64,000 nucleotides of DNA from Ectorhizobium quercum (GTDB taxonomy: Bacteria; Pseudomonadota; Alphaproteobacteria; Rhizobiales; Rhizobiaceae): contig NZ_JANFPI010000001.1 of the NCBI RefSeq assembly GCF_026552795.1, positions 620,001 through 684,000 of the forward strand. The letters run 5' to 3'. Shown here in pieces: positions 51,901 through 60,854 of this stretch. Made by a program: the position numbers and the translations under genes. Under the pieces are notes generated by a model that was not told where the DNA came from, did not search any database, and worked only from the letters and a program-made list of their open reading frames with translations. Position 1 is the stretch's first letter. Each line of letters begins with the position of its first letter.

Positions 51901-52109
51901 CGATGGCCTTCACGCTCGGCGTGCTGCCGCTGGCGATCGCCACCGGCCCGAGCGCCGCCAGCCAGAACGCCATCGGCACCGGCGTCATCGGCGGCATGAT
52001 CACGGGCACCATACTCGCGATCATCTTCGTGCCGGTCTTCTTCGTGGCGGTGCTTTCGGTCGCCAACCGCGTGAAAGGCAAGAAGCCGGTTGCGGACAGC
52101 GAGGCATGA
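48993..52109 (+). CDS. RND multidrug efflux pump, AcrB-like
   Basis: This 1038-residue proton-driven inner-membrane pump of the HAE1 type has 12 membrane helices with two large periplasmic loops. The N-terminus MAQFFIHRPVFAWVLAIFIA, the proton-relay Asp pair in TM4 (GILVDDAIVVVENVERI) and the Lys in TM10 (LSAKNAILIVEFAKD) are intact, so it should be active. Substrates are probably hydrophobic drugs or toxic organics. No outer-membrane channel gene follows; a TolC-like protein encoded elsewhere is expected. The operon ends at the terminator at 52144. Confidence 0.95.
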   Translation: MAQFFIHRPVFAWVLAIFIAIAGIMAIPFLPIAQYPQVAPPQIQISATFTGASPEEMYQSVAQPIEEELNGVDGIRYFESTSDTSGRISITATFAPGTVIGTAQVDVQNAVARVEPRLPQSVIDQGIEVRAAGSGFLMVVALISSDGSFDATALGDYLNRNVAGEIRRIDGVGQAQVFSAARAMRVWLDPDKLTGLNLSADDVVSAIRAQNAQVAAGSVGAAPNPIEQQLTATVMVKGQLSNTEEFENIILRANADGSTVLLKDVGRVEIGSENYSFASRLNGQPAAALGVQLSSDGNALATSQAIQERMEELAGFFPDGITYAIPYDTSPFVQASIEKVLHTLLEAVALVFIVMFLFLQNFRYTVIPTIVVPIALLGTLAVMLAAGFSINVLTMFAMVLAIGILVDDAIVVVENVERIMAQEGLAPKPATVKAMGQISGAIIGITLVLTAVFMPMAFFPGSTGIIYRQFSLTMVVSILFSAFLALTLTPALCASFLKPVKEGHHEKRGFFGWFNRGFDRTTEGYGNGVSRVVRRPWAMMLVYLVICGATAFGFIQLPSSFLPNEDQGFILTDIQTPPAASANRTEEVLASAEAIYREMDEVENMVSIRGFSFSGTGPNAGLMFVTFKDWGDRERSAQAIANAANMRLFGLQDAQAFALSPPPIQGFGTASGFSFRLQDRAGHGQQALQAASNQLMAMAEQSAVVTGLRVEGLPPAAQVSLTIDREKANTFGVTFAAIAATISQNLGSAYVNDFPNAGRMQRVVVQADESARMHAEGLLNLNVRNSHGGMVPFSSFATVSWERGPAQVVGYNAYPSVRLAGQAAPGYSTGAAIAEMEQLASQLPEGFAYEWTGQSLEELSSGQQAPLLFGLSILFVFLLLAALYESWSIPLSVMLVVPLGILGCIAAVMLRDMPNDIYFKVGLIAIIGLSAKNAILIVEFAKDIHAEGKSLIESAVGAARLRFRPILMTSMAFTLGVLPLAIATGPSAASQNAIGTGVIGGMITGTILAIIFVPVFFVAVLSVANRVKGKKPVADSEA

Positions 52110-52137
52110 CGGGTCCCGCAACGCACCATGACATATG

Positions 52138-52175
52138 AAAAAACGCCGCCCGGAACCGATCCGGGCGGCGTTTTT
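52138..52175. terminator. Bidirectional intrinsic terminator
   Basis: An 11-base GC-rich stem, CGCCGCCCGGA (52144-52154) with TCCGGGCGGCG (52160-52170), has a 5-base loop. It is flanked by A6 on the left and T5 on the right, so it works for both strands. It ends the efflux operon and probably also the convergent small ORF at 52231-52344. Confidence 0.9.
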
Positions 52176-52230
52176 CATGGAAAGGGTGGAATGGGCGGAG
52201 ATGCCCCGCAGCCGGCTGTCCTGACGGGGA

Positions 52231-52344
52231 TCAGAAGATCCGACAGGCGGGCTTGTGCAGCTTCGCCTGCATCGTGCCGAGCAGGGCGAAGGCGAGGAGC
52301 GTCATGGAAGTGATGAAAAGGGCGCCGATAGCGAGAACAGTCAT
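52231..52344 (-). CDS. 37-residue single-helix membrane protein
   Basis: A minus-strand ATG at 52344 behind AGGACAAC opens 37 codons. The product begins MTVLAIGALFITSMTLLAFA, has one membrane helix of about 23 residues and a short basic tail (QAKLHKPACRIF) with one Cys. It converges on the bidirectional terminator at 52138-52175, which suggests a real transcript. Possible roles include a small regulator of a membrane complex; nothing in the sequence proves this. Confidence 0.5.
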   Translation of the reverse strand: MTVLAIGALFITSMTLLAFALLGTMQAKLHKPACRIF

Positions 52345-52771
52345 TGTTGTCCTATTCTGACATCATGGTCATAACTGGCTTGGTCGAGAAAAAGAGTGCA
52401 TCCGCCAGCTTGCCCGTGGCTTACGTGGTAAACGGGTCTTCATTATGTCCGCAAGGTTGCATCAAAGAAATGATCGGCGTCTTTACCCCGCCCTAATTAA
52501 CCTTCGGGCAAGGAATTAACCATAAAGATTGTTCCACACGGGGGAATGGGATGGCCACACCGGCTCGTCCCTTCTGGCATGACGCCGCAACTTCCGTACC
52601 GGGTCGATCCGGTATTCCTTTAAAAACAATCACTTGACTATCGTAACCGGTGCAGTTGGCGCGCGTGTCGCGCCTGTCGGATGGCGCGTTCACGCTTCCG
52701 GCCGCAGGCGGTTCACGCGTTGGAACGCTCGCGACGCGCCCCTCTGGGCTGCGCGGATGCGAAGAGGGGGC
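52345..52771. promoter_or_regulatory. Upstream region of the chemotaxis operon with CtrA-like half sites
   Basis: These 427 bases hold no convincing gene. AATTAACC occurs twice in the same orientation, at 52495-52502 and 52514-52521, 19 bases apart (about two helical turns). The second extends to TTAACCAT (52516-52523), the known half-site of the alphaproteobacterial cell-cycle regulator CtrA. TTGACT at about 52633 could be a -35 box, without a clear -10. CtrA control is plausible for motility genes. Confidence 0.45.
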
Positions 52772-54370
52772 ATGGTGCGGCAGGAAACGCCATCGGAAAC
52801 GGCAGGGAAAGGGCAGGCCGGCGGCCTGCGCGATCGCCTGCGTTTTGCCGGGCTGGATGCCGATGGAACCGAGCTTCTGCGCCGCCACCGTCCGCTTCTG
52901 GAAAAGAGCGCGGGACAGGCGCTGCGCGACCTCTTCCAGCGTTACCAGACCTTTCCCGACGCCGCCCGGCACTTCGCCAGCGAGAGCGGCATCGACCGCC
53001 TCCACGATCTTCACACCTCGCACTGGAACGTGCTGACCGATGCCCGTTTCGACGGCCTCTATGCCGAGCGCGCCAAGCTGGTTGCCGACACCGAGGAACG
53101 CATGGGCCTCGATCCGCGCTGGAACATGGCCGGCCACGCCGTGGTGCTGGACCATCTGGTGACGGCCGTTCTCGACACGCTGATGCCGGCCCCCTTCCTG
53201 CCTTCGTCGAAGAGGAAGGCCGAAGAAGCCCGCGCGCTGGTCTCGGCGCTGATCCGCCTGGTCATGGTGGACGCCGAGATCGCCCTGTCGCTGCGCTTCA
53301 ACGGCGAGCGCATGCGCCACGGTGCGGAACTCAAGGCGCAGCGCGCGGACCACGATGCGGAATCCCTGCGACTTCTGTCGACGGTGGCCGAGGCGCTGGA
53401 AGACGGCGGCGTCGGCCATCGCTTGCCGGAGGACGGGCCGGAAGGGTACGGCGAGGTCGTCGCACGGCTGAATGCCGGCCTCGAAAAGATCGCGGGCAGC
53501 CTTCTCACGGTCGATCGCGTCCGCGGCGACGCCGCCGATCTGGCCCGCTCGGTGGGCGAAGGTACGGAGCGGCTGATATCGCTGGCCGGCAGCCAGACGG
53601 AAACCGTCACCGCCGCGGGCGATCTGCTTTCGCAGCTTGCGGACCGGCAGCGCCGCGCCGCCGAAAGCACCGGCGCGGTCGAGCGCGCCGCCACGGACAC
53701 GGAACGCAGCGTCGAGGCGAGCGGCACGATCGCCGGCAACGCCCTGAACGCGATGGCGGACATCGAACATTCGGCAGAGGAAATCGGCCGCATCATCGGC
53801 GTGATCGACGAGATCGCCTTCCAGACCAATCTTCTGGCCCTCAATGCCGGCATCGAGGCGGCGCGCGCCGGCGACAGCGGCCGCGGCTTTGCCGTCGTCG
53901 CGCAGGAGGTGCGGGCGCTGGCGCAGCGTTCGGCGGATGCGGCGCGTTCGATCAAGACGCTGGTGGCGACGACGCGCACCCAGGTCGAGGCGGGCGCCGG
54001 CATGGTCGGGCAGACGCGCGAGGCGATCGGCGGCATCATGCGCCAGGTGGGCGAGATCAACGCCGCGATTACCGGTATCGCCCGCGAAACCGGCGAACAG
54101 GTGGCGGAAATCGAAGCCGCCGGCGACCGTATCGGGCAGATCGGTGCCGGCCTGCGCGAAACCTCCGCCGAGGCCGTGCGCTCCGGCGGAGCGGCTACCG
54201 ATCTTCACACGGTCATTCTCGAGCTCGGCGACACGGTGCGCGAATTTCGCATCGCCCGCCAGCGTCACGATGGCTGGGGCGAACCGGCTCCGGCACGCAT
54301 GCCGGAGCCCTCCGCTCCGGCCTTGCGTGCGCTGGGCGGCGGTCAGCCGGGAAGGGCGCAAGGACGATGA
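52772..54370 (+). CDS. icpA: Soluble globin-domain chemoreceptor IcpA
   Basis: The start at 52772, right behind AAGAGGGGGC, gives 532 residues; an upstream ATG at 52757 is possible. Residues 20-185 read as a protoglobin-type sensor ([59 protein letters not shown]). The C-terminal signalling hairpin contains [20 protein letters not shown] and [20 protein letters not shown]. No membrane helix is present, so it is cytosolic. At the place of the proximal heme histidine (H-x-R-I-G-L in HemAT) this protein has Glu (E-E-R-M-G-L, about residue 108), so heme binding is doubtful. First gene of the che operon. Confidence 0.88.
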   Translation: MVRQETPSETAGKGQAGGLRDRLRFAGLDADGTELLRRHRPLLEKSAGQALRDLFQRYQTFPDAARHFASESGIDRLHDLHTSHWNVLTDARFDGLYAERAKLVADTEERMGLDPRWNMAGHAVVLDHLVTAVLDTLMPAPFLPSSKRKAEEARALVSALIRLVMVDAEIALSLRFNGERMRHGAELKAQRADHDAESLRLLSTVAEALEDGGVGHRLPEDGPEGYGEVVARLNAGLEKIAGSLLTVDRVRGDAADLARSVGEGTERLISLAGSQTETVTAAGDLLSQLADRQRRAAESTGAVERAATDTERSVEASGTIAGNALNAMADIEHSAEEIGRIIGVIDEIAFQTNLLALNAGIEAARAGDSGRGFAVVAQEVRALAQRSADAARSIKTLVATTRTQVEAGAGMVGQTREAIGGIMRQVGEINAAITGIARETGEQVAEIEAAGDRIGQIGAGLRETSAEAVRSGGAATDLHTVILELGDTVREFRIARQRHDGWGEPAPARMPEPSAPALRALGGGQPGRAQGR

Positions 54371-54413
54371 ACATGGAACAATGTCTCCGGCTGGAAGCGG
54401 AAGGAAGGAACTG

Positions 54414-54707
54414 ATGGCGGCGAAGAAGACTGCGACCACCATGAAACTCGCGGCGGTTCTCGATATGAACGAGGCCACGTCGCTGCACCGCGCCTTTCTC
54501 GATGCGCGCGGCAAGAACATCACCATCGACGCCTCGGGCGTCGAGCGGGCCGGCGTGCAGTGTATCCAGGTGCTTGTCGCGGCGGCGCGTGCCTGGGAAG
54601 CGGATGCCCGCACCTTCACCATCACCGCCCTATCCGAAACCTTTCGGAAAACGCTGAACCTCGTCGGCGTGAACGTCGATCATCTGCTTGCCAAGGAGAG
54701 CCACTGA
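54414..54707 (+). CDS. cheS: STAS-domain chemotaxis protein CheS
   Basis: This 97-residue STAS-domain protein has TMKLAAVLDMNEATSLHRAF, KNITIDASGVERAGVQCIQV and a C-terminal FRKTLNLVGVNVDHLLAK. In Sinorhizobium the gene at this position, cheS, encodes a partner of CheA that speeds loss of phosphate from CheY1. The usual phospho-accepting Ser-Ser-Gly of anti-anti-sigma STAS proteins is replaced by Arg-Ala-Gly, consistent with a binding role. The start lies behind GGAAGGAACTG and the stop overlaps cheY1 (TGATG). Confidence 0.85.
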   Translation: MAAKKTATTMKLAAVLDMNEATSLHRAFLDARGKNITIDASGVERAGVQCIQVLVAAARAWEADARTFTITALSETFRKTLNLVGVNVDHLLAKESH

Positions 54708-55072
54708 TGAAGAAGAGAGTCCTCACAGTCGATGACTCCAGAACGATCAGGAACATGCTTCTGGTCACTCTCAACAATGCCGGTTTTGAAACCGTTCAGG
54801 CGGAAGACGGCGTGGAGGGGCTGGAAGTGCTCGAAACGTCCAATCCGGACGTGATCGTGACCGACATCAACATGCCCCGTCTCGATGGCTTCGGCTTTAT
54901 CGAGGGCGTGCGTCGCAACGAGAAGTACCGGGCCATCCCGATTCTCGTCCTGACGACGGAAAGCGATGCGGACAAGAAGAACCGGGCCCGCCAGGCCGGT
55001 GCGACGGGCTGGATCGTCAAGCCCTTCGACCCTGCGAAACTGATCGATGCGATCGAGCGTGTAACCGCCTGA
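54707..55072 (+). CDS. cheY1: Chemotaxis response regulator CheY1
   Basis: The 121-residue single receiver domain has the acidic pair in VLTVDDSRTIRNML, the phosphoacceptor Asp53 in VIVTDINMPRLDG, Thr in VLTTES and the Lys in WIVKPFDPAKL. In rhizobia with two CheY proteins, CheY1 acts as a phosphate sink while CheY2 controls the motor. Its start overlaps the cheS stop, and cheA follows after 14 bases. Confidence 0.93.
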   Translation: MKKRVLTVDDSRTIRNMLLVTLNNAGFETVQAEDGVEGLEVLETSNPDVIVTDINMPRLDGFGFIEGVRRNEKYRAIPILVLTTESDADKKNRARQAGATGWIVKPFDPAKLIDAIERVTA

Positions 55073-55086
55073 CGGGAAGCCTTCCT

Positions 55087-57357
55087 ATGGATATGAACGA
55101 AATCAAAGAGATCTTTTTCCAGGAATGCGAGGAGCAGCTCGCTGAACTGGAGTCCGGTCTTCTGAAGCTCAACGACGGCGACCGTGACCCCGAGACGGTC
55201 AATGCCGTGTTCCGTGCCGTCCACTCGATCAAGGGCGGGGCCGGGGCTTTCGGCCTGGACGATCTGGTTTCGTTCGCGCATGTGTTCGAGACGACCCTCG
55301 ACGGCGTAAGGTCCAACAAGCTCGAGCCCACGCAGGACGTGCTGAAAGTCATGCTGAGATCGGCCGACGTCCTGTCCGATCTGACCAATGCCGCCCGCGA
55401 TGGCGGTCATGTCGATGAAAGCCGCACGCGCGGCCTCGTCAAGGAACTGGAGGCCCTGGCGCGCGGCGAGGTTGTCGCCGCAGCGCCGGAACCGGCAGCG
55501 GCGCCCGCTCCGTCTGCCGCCGCCACGCCGGCGCCGACCGACGAAAGCGGCTTCCAGCCGATCCCGTTCTCCTTCGACGATTTCGGCGGCGACGAGCCGG
55601 GCGAGGCTGCGCCCGATCCGCTCTTCGAAGTCACCTTCAGGCCGCGGCCGGAACTCTATTCCAAGGGCAACGAGGCCGCCCTTCTGCTGCGCGACCTCGC
55701 CCGCCTCGGCGAGATGACGGTCAACTGCAACATGGACGAACTGCCGCCGCTGGACGAGCTCAATCCGGAAGGCGCCTATTTCCATTGGGTCGCAACCGTG
55801 CGCACCGCGAAGGGCGAGGAGGGCATCCGCTCCGTCTTCGAATTCGCCGAATGGGATTGCGAGCTCGATATTCGCGGCCTCGAGGAAAACGAGGATGCCG
55901 AACTGCCGATGATCCCGGTGCCGTTCGATCTGGCCATTCTCGATGGCGAGGACGGGGCGCTTTCGGCGGAAGAGCACGAGCATGAGGCCGAACCGGACCA
56001 TGCCGAACCGGCACCGGCTCCGGTGGCCGTCGCGGCCGAGGCCGTCGGTGCCGCCAAGGCGGCAACCGCCGTCTCGCAGGCCGCGCGCGCTGCCGCCGTT
56101 GCTCCGGCCGCGGCAGCGGCGAGCCCCGCCGCCAATGCCGCCAATCAGGCCGGCCAGACGATCCGCGTCGACCTCGACCGCGTCGATCGCCTGATCAACC
56201 TTGTCGGCGAACTCGTGATCAACCAGGCGATGCTGTCGCAGAGCGTGGTCGAGAACGACAATAACGGCACCTCCTCGATCAACATGGGCCTCGAAGAGCT
56301 TCAGCAGCTCACCCGCGAGATCCAGGATTCGGTCATGGCCATCCGCGCCCAGCCGGTGAAGCCGGTCTTCCAGCGCATGTCGCGCATCGTCCGCGAAGTG
56401 GCCGACATGACCGGCAAGTCGATCCGTCTCGTCACCGAAGGCGAGAACACCGAAGTGGACAAGACGGTCATCGACAAGCTGGCCGAACCGCTGACGCACA
56501 TGATCCGCAACGCCGTCGACCACGGCGTCGAGACCCCGGAGAAGCGCGAGGCCGCCGGCAAGAACCCGGAAGGCACGGTTCGTCTTTCCGCAAAGCATCG
56601 TTCCGGCCGCATCATCATCGAGCTGGCCGACGACGGCGCGGGCATCAACCGCGAGCGCGTTCGCCAGAAGGCGATCGACAACGATCTCATCACGGCCGAT
56701 GCGAACCTCAGCGACGAGGAAATCGACAACCTGATCTTCATGCCGGGCTTCTCCACGGCGGACAAGATTTCGGACATTTCCGGCCGCGGCGTCGGCATGG
56801 ACGTCGTGAAGCGCTCCATTCAGGCGCTCGGTGGCCGCATCTCGATCCAGTCGCGTCCCGGCCAGGGCTCCACCTTCATCATGAGCCTGCCGCTGACGCT
56901 CGCCGTTCTCGACGGCATGGTCGTCACCGTCGCCGGCCAGACGCTGGTCGTGCCGCTGACCGCCATCGTCGAGACGCTCCAGCCGGAAGCCTCGTCCATT
57001 CATTCCTTCGGCGCGTCGCAGCGGCTCATCTCGATCCGCGACAGCTTCTGCCCGCTGGTGGATGTCGGGCACATCCTCGACTTCCGCGCCCATCAGGCGA
57101 ACCCGGTCGACGGCGTCGCGCTTCTGGTGGAATCGGAAGGCGGCGGCCAGCGCGCGCTCATGGTCGATGCGATCCAGGGCCAGCGCCAGGTGGTGATCAA
57201 GAGCCTCGAAGCCAACTACACCCACGTTCCGGGCATAGCGGCGGCCACCATCCTCGGCGATGGCCGCGTCGCGCTCATTCTGGATGTGGATGCAGTCGTC
57301 GCCGCCTCGCGCGGACAATCTCTGAAACCGGACATCGCATTAGCAGCAGCAGGTTAA
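55087..57357 (+). CDS. cheA: Chemotaxis histidine kinase CheA
   Basis: This 756-residue cytosolic kinase phosphorylates CheY and CheB. The HPt domain has His46 in FRAVHSIKGGAGAFGLDD. A middle domain (about 185-290) is followed by a long Ala/Pro linker (about 300-355). The dimerisation segment is IRVDLDRVDRLINLVGELVI. ATP-binding boxes are MIRNAVDHGVETPEKREAAG, IELADDGAGINRERVRQKAI and ISGRGVGMDVVKRSI. A CheW-like domain closes the protein (TVAGQTLVVPLTAIVETLQP). All catalytic elements look intact. Confidence 0.97.
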   Translation: MDMNEIKEIFFQECEEQLAELESGLLKLNDGDRDPETVNAVFRAVHSIKGGAGAFGLDDLVSFAHVFETTLDGVRSNKLEPTQDVLKVMLRSADVLSDLTNAARDGGHVDESRTRGLVKELEALARGEVVAAAPEPAAAPAPSAAATPAPTDESGFQPIPFSFDDFGGDEPGEAAPDPLFEVTFRPRPELYSKGNEAALLLRDLARLGEMTVNCNMDELPPLDELNPEGAYFHWVATVRTAKGEEGIRSVFEFAEWDCELDIRGLEENEDAELPMIPVPFDLAILDGEDGALSAEEHEHEAEPDHAEPAPAPVAVAAEAVGAAKAATAVSQAARAAAVAPAAAAASPAANAANQAGQTIRVDLDRVDRLINLVGELVINQAMLSQSVVENDNNGTSSINMGLEELQQLTREIQDSVMAIRAQPVKPVFQRMSRIVREVADMTGKSIRLVTEGENTEVDKTVIDKLAEPLTHMIRNAVDHGVETPEKREAAGKNPEGTVRLSAKHRSGRIIIELADDGAGINRERVRQKAIDNDLITADANLSDEEIDNLIFMPGFSTADKISDISGRGVGMDVVKRSIQALGGRISIQSRPGQGSTFIMSLPLTLAVLDGMVVTVAGQTLVVPLTAIVETLQPEASSIHSFGASQRLISIRDSFCPLVDVGHILDFRAHQANPVDGVALLVESEGGGQRALMVDAIQGQRQVVIKSLEANYTHVPGIAAATILGDGRVALILDVDAVVAASRGQSLKPDIALAAAG

Positions 57358-57360
57358 GTC

Positions 57361-57828
57361 ATGTCGTACACTGCCAGAAATCTGACTGAGGGAAATCGGG
57401 AGCTGATCGCCTTCCGCATCGGGGATCAGGAATTCTGCGTGAACATCATGTCCGTGCGCGAGATCCGTGGCTGGACGCCGGCAACGGCAATGCCGCATGC
57501 GCCGTCCTATGTGCTCGGCGTCATCAACCTGCGCGGCGCGGTGCTGCCGATCGTCGATCTCTCGGCGCGCCTCGGCATGAAGCCGGCCGAACCCTCGCCG
57601 CGCCACGTCATCATCGTCGCGCAGGTCAAGAACCAGGTGGCCGGCCTGCTGGTCGACGCCGTTTCGGACATCCTTACCGTCACCGACGAGAACATCCAGC
57701 CGGTTCCGGAAGTGTCCTCTGATATGGAGCGTCAATATGCACGCGGCATTTTTGCCATCGACAAGCGCATGATCTGCATGATCGAACTCGACGCGTTGTT
57801 TCCGGACGCCGAAAGCGAGGCTGCATGA
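57361..57828 (+). CDS. cheW: Chemotaxis coupling protein CheW
   Basis: This 155-residue adaptor joins chemoreceptors to CheA. It has LIAFRIGDQEFCVNIMSVRE, SYVLGVINLRGAVLPIVDLS, VAGLLVDAVSDILTVTDENI and QYARGIFAIDKRMICMIELD, all consensus positions. It starts three bases after cheA ends and its stop overlaps the cheR start by four bases. Confidence 0.96.
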   Translation: MSYTARNLTEGNRELIAFRIGDQEFCVNIMSVREIRGWTPATAMPHAPSYVLGVINLRGAVLPIVDLSARLGMKPAEPSPRHVIIVAQVKNQVAGLLVDAVSDILTVTDENIQPVPEVSSDMERQYARGIFAIDKRMICMIELDALFPDAESEAA

Positions 57829-58733
57829 CGCTGCCCGGATTGAAGAGCCACGGACAGGACGAGGTGCTGGCGGCGGGTGAATATCCGCTGACCCGCCGCG
57901 ATCTCAACGAGATCGCCGCGATGATCTACGCGGATGCCGGAATCTATCTCAACGAGTCCAAGGCGTCGCTGGTCTATTCGCGCCTGTCCAAGCATATTCG
58001 CAAGATGGGCCTCGATGGCTTCCGCAGCTATTGCACGCTGGTGGCGTCGCCGGAAGGTGCGGATGCCCGCCGCGAAATGCTGTCGCATCTGACGACCAAC
58101 TTCACCAAGTTCTTCCGCGAGAACCATCACTTCGAGCACCTGCGCGACCAGGTTCTGCCAGGCCTCATCGAGCGTGCCCGCCAGGGCGGGCGTGTCCGCA
58201 TCTGGTCGGCCGCCTGTTCGGACGGGCAGGAGCCCTATTCGATCGCCCTGACCGTTCTCGGTGCGATGCCGAATGCCGCCGACTACGACGTCAGGATCCT
58301 GGCGACCGATATCGATCCGAAGATCCTGGCTGCCGCGCGGGCCGGTATCTATGACGAATCCTCGCTGGAAACGGTGGCGCCGCCGCTGCGCAAGCAATGG
58401 TTCGGCGAGGTCGACGTTCAGGGCCGCCGCAAGTTCCGGGTCGACGATCGCGTCAAGCGGCTGATCACCTTCAACGAACTCAACCTCATGGCCAACTGGC
58501 CGTTCAAGGGGCCGTTCGACGTCATCTTCTGCCGCAATGTGGTGATCTATTTCGACGAGCCGACGCAGATGAAGATCTGGTCGCGCTTCGCCGGCATGCT
58601 CGCGCCCGGCGGCACGCTTTATATCGGCCATTCCGAGCGCGTTTCGGGCGATGCCAAGAACGTGTTCGACAACACCGGCATTACCACCTACCGTTATACG
58701 GGCGGTCGGTCGCAGGCCGGGAGGGGGAGCTGA
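57825..58733 (+). CDS. cheR: Chemoreceptor methyltransferase CheR
   Basis: The 302-residue SAM-dependent enzyme methylates receptor glutamates. The N-terminal all-helical domain includes [60 protein letters not shown] and [20 protein letters not shown] are the CheR hallmarks of the SAM site. Coupled to cheW (ATGA) and cheB (TGATG). Confidence 0.96.
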   Translation: MTLPGLKSHGQDEVLAAGEYPLTRRDLNEIAAMIYADAGIYLNESKASLVYSRLSKHIRKMGLDGFRSYCTLVASPEGADARREMLSHLTTNFTKFFRENHHFEHLRDQVLPGLIERARQGGRVRIWSAACSDGQEPYSIALTVLGAMPNAADYDVRILATDIDPKILAAARAGIYDESSLETVAPPLRKQWFGEVDVQGRRKFRVDDRVKRLITFNELNLMANWPFKGPFDVIFCRNVVIYFDEPTQMKIWSRFAGMLAPGGTLYIGHSERVSGDAKNVFDNTGITTYRYTGGRSQAGRGS

Positions 58734-59779
58734 TGCCGGCACGCGTTCTGGTCGTCGACGATTCCGCCACGATGAGGGGCCTCATCTCCGCAGTGCTGAA
58801 TTCCGATCCGGATGTCAGCGTCGTTGGGCAGGCCGGCAGCGCTATGGAGGCGCGCACGGCCATCAAGGAACTCAATCCCGATGTGGTGACGCTCGATATC
58901 GAGATGCCGAACATGAACGGGCTCGAATTCCTCGAAAAGATCATGACGCTCCGGCCCATGCCGGTCATCATGGTGTCGAGCCTGACCCACCGCGGGACCG
59001 AGGCGACGCTGGCTGCGCTTGAGATCGGCGCGTTCGACTGCGTGAGCAAGCCGCGTCCGGGCGAACTCCAGCCGTTCGGCGATCTGGCCGAGAAGGTCAA
59101 GGCGGCGGCACGCTCCCATCACCGGGTCGTGCGACCCACGGCGGAGTCGCGGCAGGCGGTCTCGTCGCCCGCCGCGTCGGACTATCGCGTCGGGCACAAG
59201 ATCGTGGCCATCGGATCGTCGACGGGTGGCGTCGAGGCCCTGATCGCTGTCCTCCAGAAATTCCCGGCGAACTGCCCGCCGACGGTGATCACGCAGCATA
59301 TGCCGCAGACCTTCACCAAAAGCTTCGCCGAGCGTCTGAACCGGCTCTGTGCGCCGGTCGTCGAGGAAGCGACCGACGGTGCGCGTCTCGAAATCGGCAA
59401 GGTTTACCTCGCCCCGGGCGGAGACCGGCATCTCCAGGTCGCCAATACGTCCGCGCCGATGTGCCGTCTGGTCGAACGCGAGCCCGTGAACGGGCACAGG
59501 CCGTCCGTCGACGTTCTTTTCGATTCGGTGGCCGAGCTTGCCGGCCGCCGCGCCGTGGGCGTCATATTGACGGGCATGGGCCGCGACGGAGCGGCCGGCC
59601 TGCTCAAGATGCGCCATGCCGGCGCCAGAACCATCGGACAAAACGAGAAGACCTGCGTCGTCTACGGCATGCCGCGGGTTGCCTACGAGCTTGGAGCCGT
59701 CGAACAGCAATTGCCGCTCGGCTCGATAGGAGAGGAAATTCTGAAGCTTACTGCCGCCCGGAAAGAAGGTGTAGAATAA
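58733..59779 (+). CDS. cheB: Chemoreceptor methylesterase/deamidase CheB
   Basis: The 348-residue enzyme joins a receiver domain ([15 protein letters not shown], Asp in [19 protein letters not shown]) to a methylesterase domain. The catalytic Ser is in [14 protein letters not shown], His in [18 protein letters not shown] and Asp in [15 protein letters not shown]. It removes methyl groups from receptors for adaptation. The ATG at 58733 overlaps the cheR stop, and its TAA overlaps the cheY2 start. Confidence 0.96.
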   Translation: MPARVLVVDDSATMRGLISAVLNSDPDVSVVGQAGSAMEARTAIKELNPDVVTLDIEMPNMNGLEFLEKIMTLRPMPVIMVSSLTHRGTEATLAALEIGAFDCVSKPRPGELQPFGDLAEKVKAAARSHHRVVRPTAESRQAVSSPAASDYRVGHKIVAIGSSTGGVEALIAVLQKFPANCPPTVITQHMPQTFTKSFAERLNRLCAPVVEEATDGARLEIGKVYLAPGGDRHLQVANTSAPMCRLVEREPVNGHRPSVDVLFDSVAELAGRRAVGVILTGMGRDGAAGLLKMRHAGARTIGQNEKTCVVYGMPRVAYELGAVEQQLPLGSIGEEILKLTAARKEGVE

Positions 59780-60168
59780 TGTCGATCGCTGAAAAGATTA
59801 AAGTGCTGATTGTCGATGATCAGGTGACGAGCCGGCTGCTTCTGGGGGATGCCCTCCAGCAGCTCGGCTTCAAGCAGATCACCGCCGCAGGCGATGGTGA
59901 ACAGGGTTACAAGATCATGCAGCAGCAGCCGCATCATCTTGTCATCTCCGACTTCAACATGCCGAAGATGGATGGCCTGGGCTTCCTCCAGGCGGTTCGC
60001 TCCAACCCGAACACCAAGAAGGCCGCGTTCATCATCCTGACGGCCCAGGGCGACCGTGCCCTGGTACAGAAGGCTGCGGCGCTCGGAGCCAACAACGTTC
60101 TGGCAAAGCCGTTCACCATCGAGAAGATGAAGGCGGCCATCGAGGCCGTCTTCGGAGCGTTGAAATGA
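59779..60168 (+). CDS. cheY2: Chemotaxis response regulator CheY2
   Basis: The 129-residue receiver domain has [20 protein letters not shown], the phosphoacceptor Asp58 in [13 protein letters not shown], Thr in [10 protein letters not shown] and the Lys in [12 protein letters not shown]. In Sinorhizobium CheY2 is the main regulator that slows the unidirectional flagellar motor. Its ATG overlaps the cheB stop (TAATG) and its stop overlaps cheD. Confidence 0.94.
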   Translation: MSIAEKIKVLIVDDQVTSRLLLGDALQQLGFKQITAAGDGEQGYKIMQQQPHHLVISDFNMPKMDGLGFLQAVRSNPNTKKAAFIILTAQGDRALVQKAAALGANNVLAKPFTIEKMKAAIEAVFGALK

Positions 60169-60722
60169 CAGAAAACGACGCGGCCAGGCGGGTGCATGTG
60201 ATTCAGGGCGAGTTCAAGGTCGTTCGGGACCCCAATGTGGTGCTGACGACCATTCTCGGCTCCTGTGTCGCCGCATGCATCCGCGATCCGGTCGCGGGCG
60301 TCGGCGGAATGAACCATTTCCTGTTGCCCGGCTCGGCGGATGCCCTGCGGGCAGGGGGAGACGCGACGCGCTACGGCGTGCATCTCATGGAGCTTCTGAT
60401 CAACGGGCTCCTGAAGGAGGGCGCGCGTCGCGACCGGCTGGAGGCCAAGGTGTTCGGCGGTGCCAAGACCATCGCCACCTTCTCCAATGTCGGCGATCAG
60501 AACGCCGCTTTCGCCATGCAGTTCCTGAAGGACGAAGGCATTCCCGTGGTCGGTTCCTCCACGGGTGGAGAATTCGGCCGAAAGCTGGAATACTGGCCGG
60601 CCTCCGGGCGGGCGCGCCAGTATCCGCTGACGGGCGCCGAGACCAAGAAGACCGTGGCGATGGAGCAGGCGCGTCCCGCGCCGGCGCCGAAGCCGGTGGA
60701 AAGCACGATCGAGTTCTTCTGA
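60165..60722 (+). CDS. cheD: Chemoreceptor glutamine deamidase CheD
   Basis: This 185-residue enzyme deamidates receptor glutamines. The catalytic Cys lies in [15 protein letters not shown] and the His in [32 protein letters not shown] and [20 protein letters not shown] are also family features. Coupled to cheY2 by a four-base overlap. 132 bases separate it from cheT. Confidence 0.94.
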   Translation: MTENDAARRVHVIQGEFKVVRDPNVVLTTILGSCVAACIRDPVAGVGGMNHFLLPGSADALRAGGDATRYGVHLMELLINGLLKEGARRDRLEAKVFGGAKTIATFSNVGDQNAAFAMQFLKDEGIPVVGSSTGGEFGRKLEYWPASGRARQYPLTGAETKKTVAMEQARPAPAPKPVESTIEFF

Positions 60723-60854
60723 CGTCCGGCACGGATGCGGAGGAACAGGCAGGGGCGACGAACGGCAAAGGTCGCCCGTTGCCCGGCGGCATGGACAAGA
60801 CCGAGGGCGGGCGGTTCCCGGCTATGTATATTCAGGTGAGTGATCGGAGTGGTT

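Noticed and set aside
48771..52178. 1135-codon minus-strand frame opposite the RND pump gene
   Set aside because: The RND protein on the plus strand has all catalytic residues; the antisense frame is a His/Arg/Asp-rich shadow.
54796..57318. 840-codon minus-strand frame opposite cheY1-cheA
   Set aside because: Shadow of well-defined chemotaxis genes; no family character.
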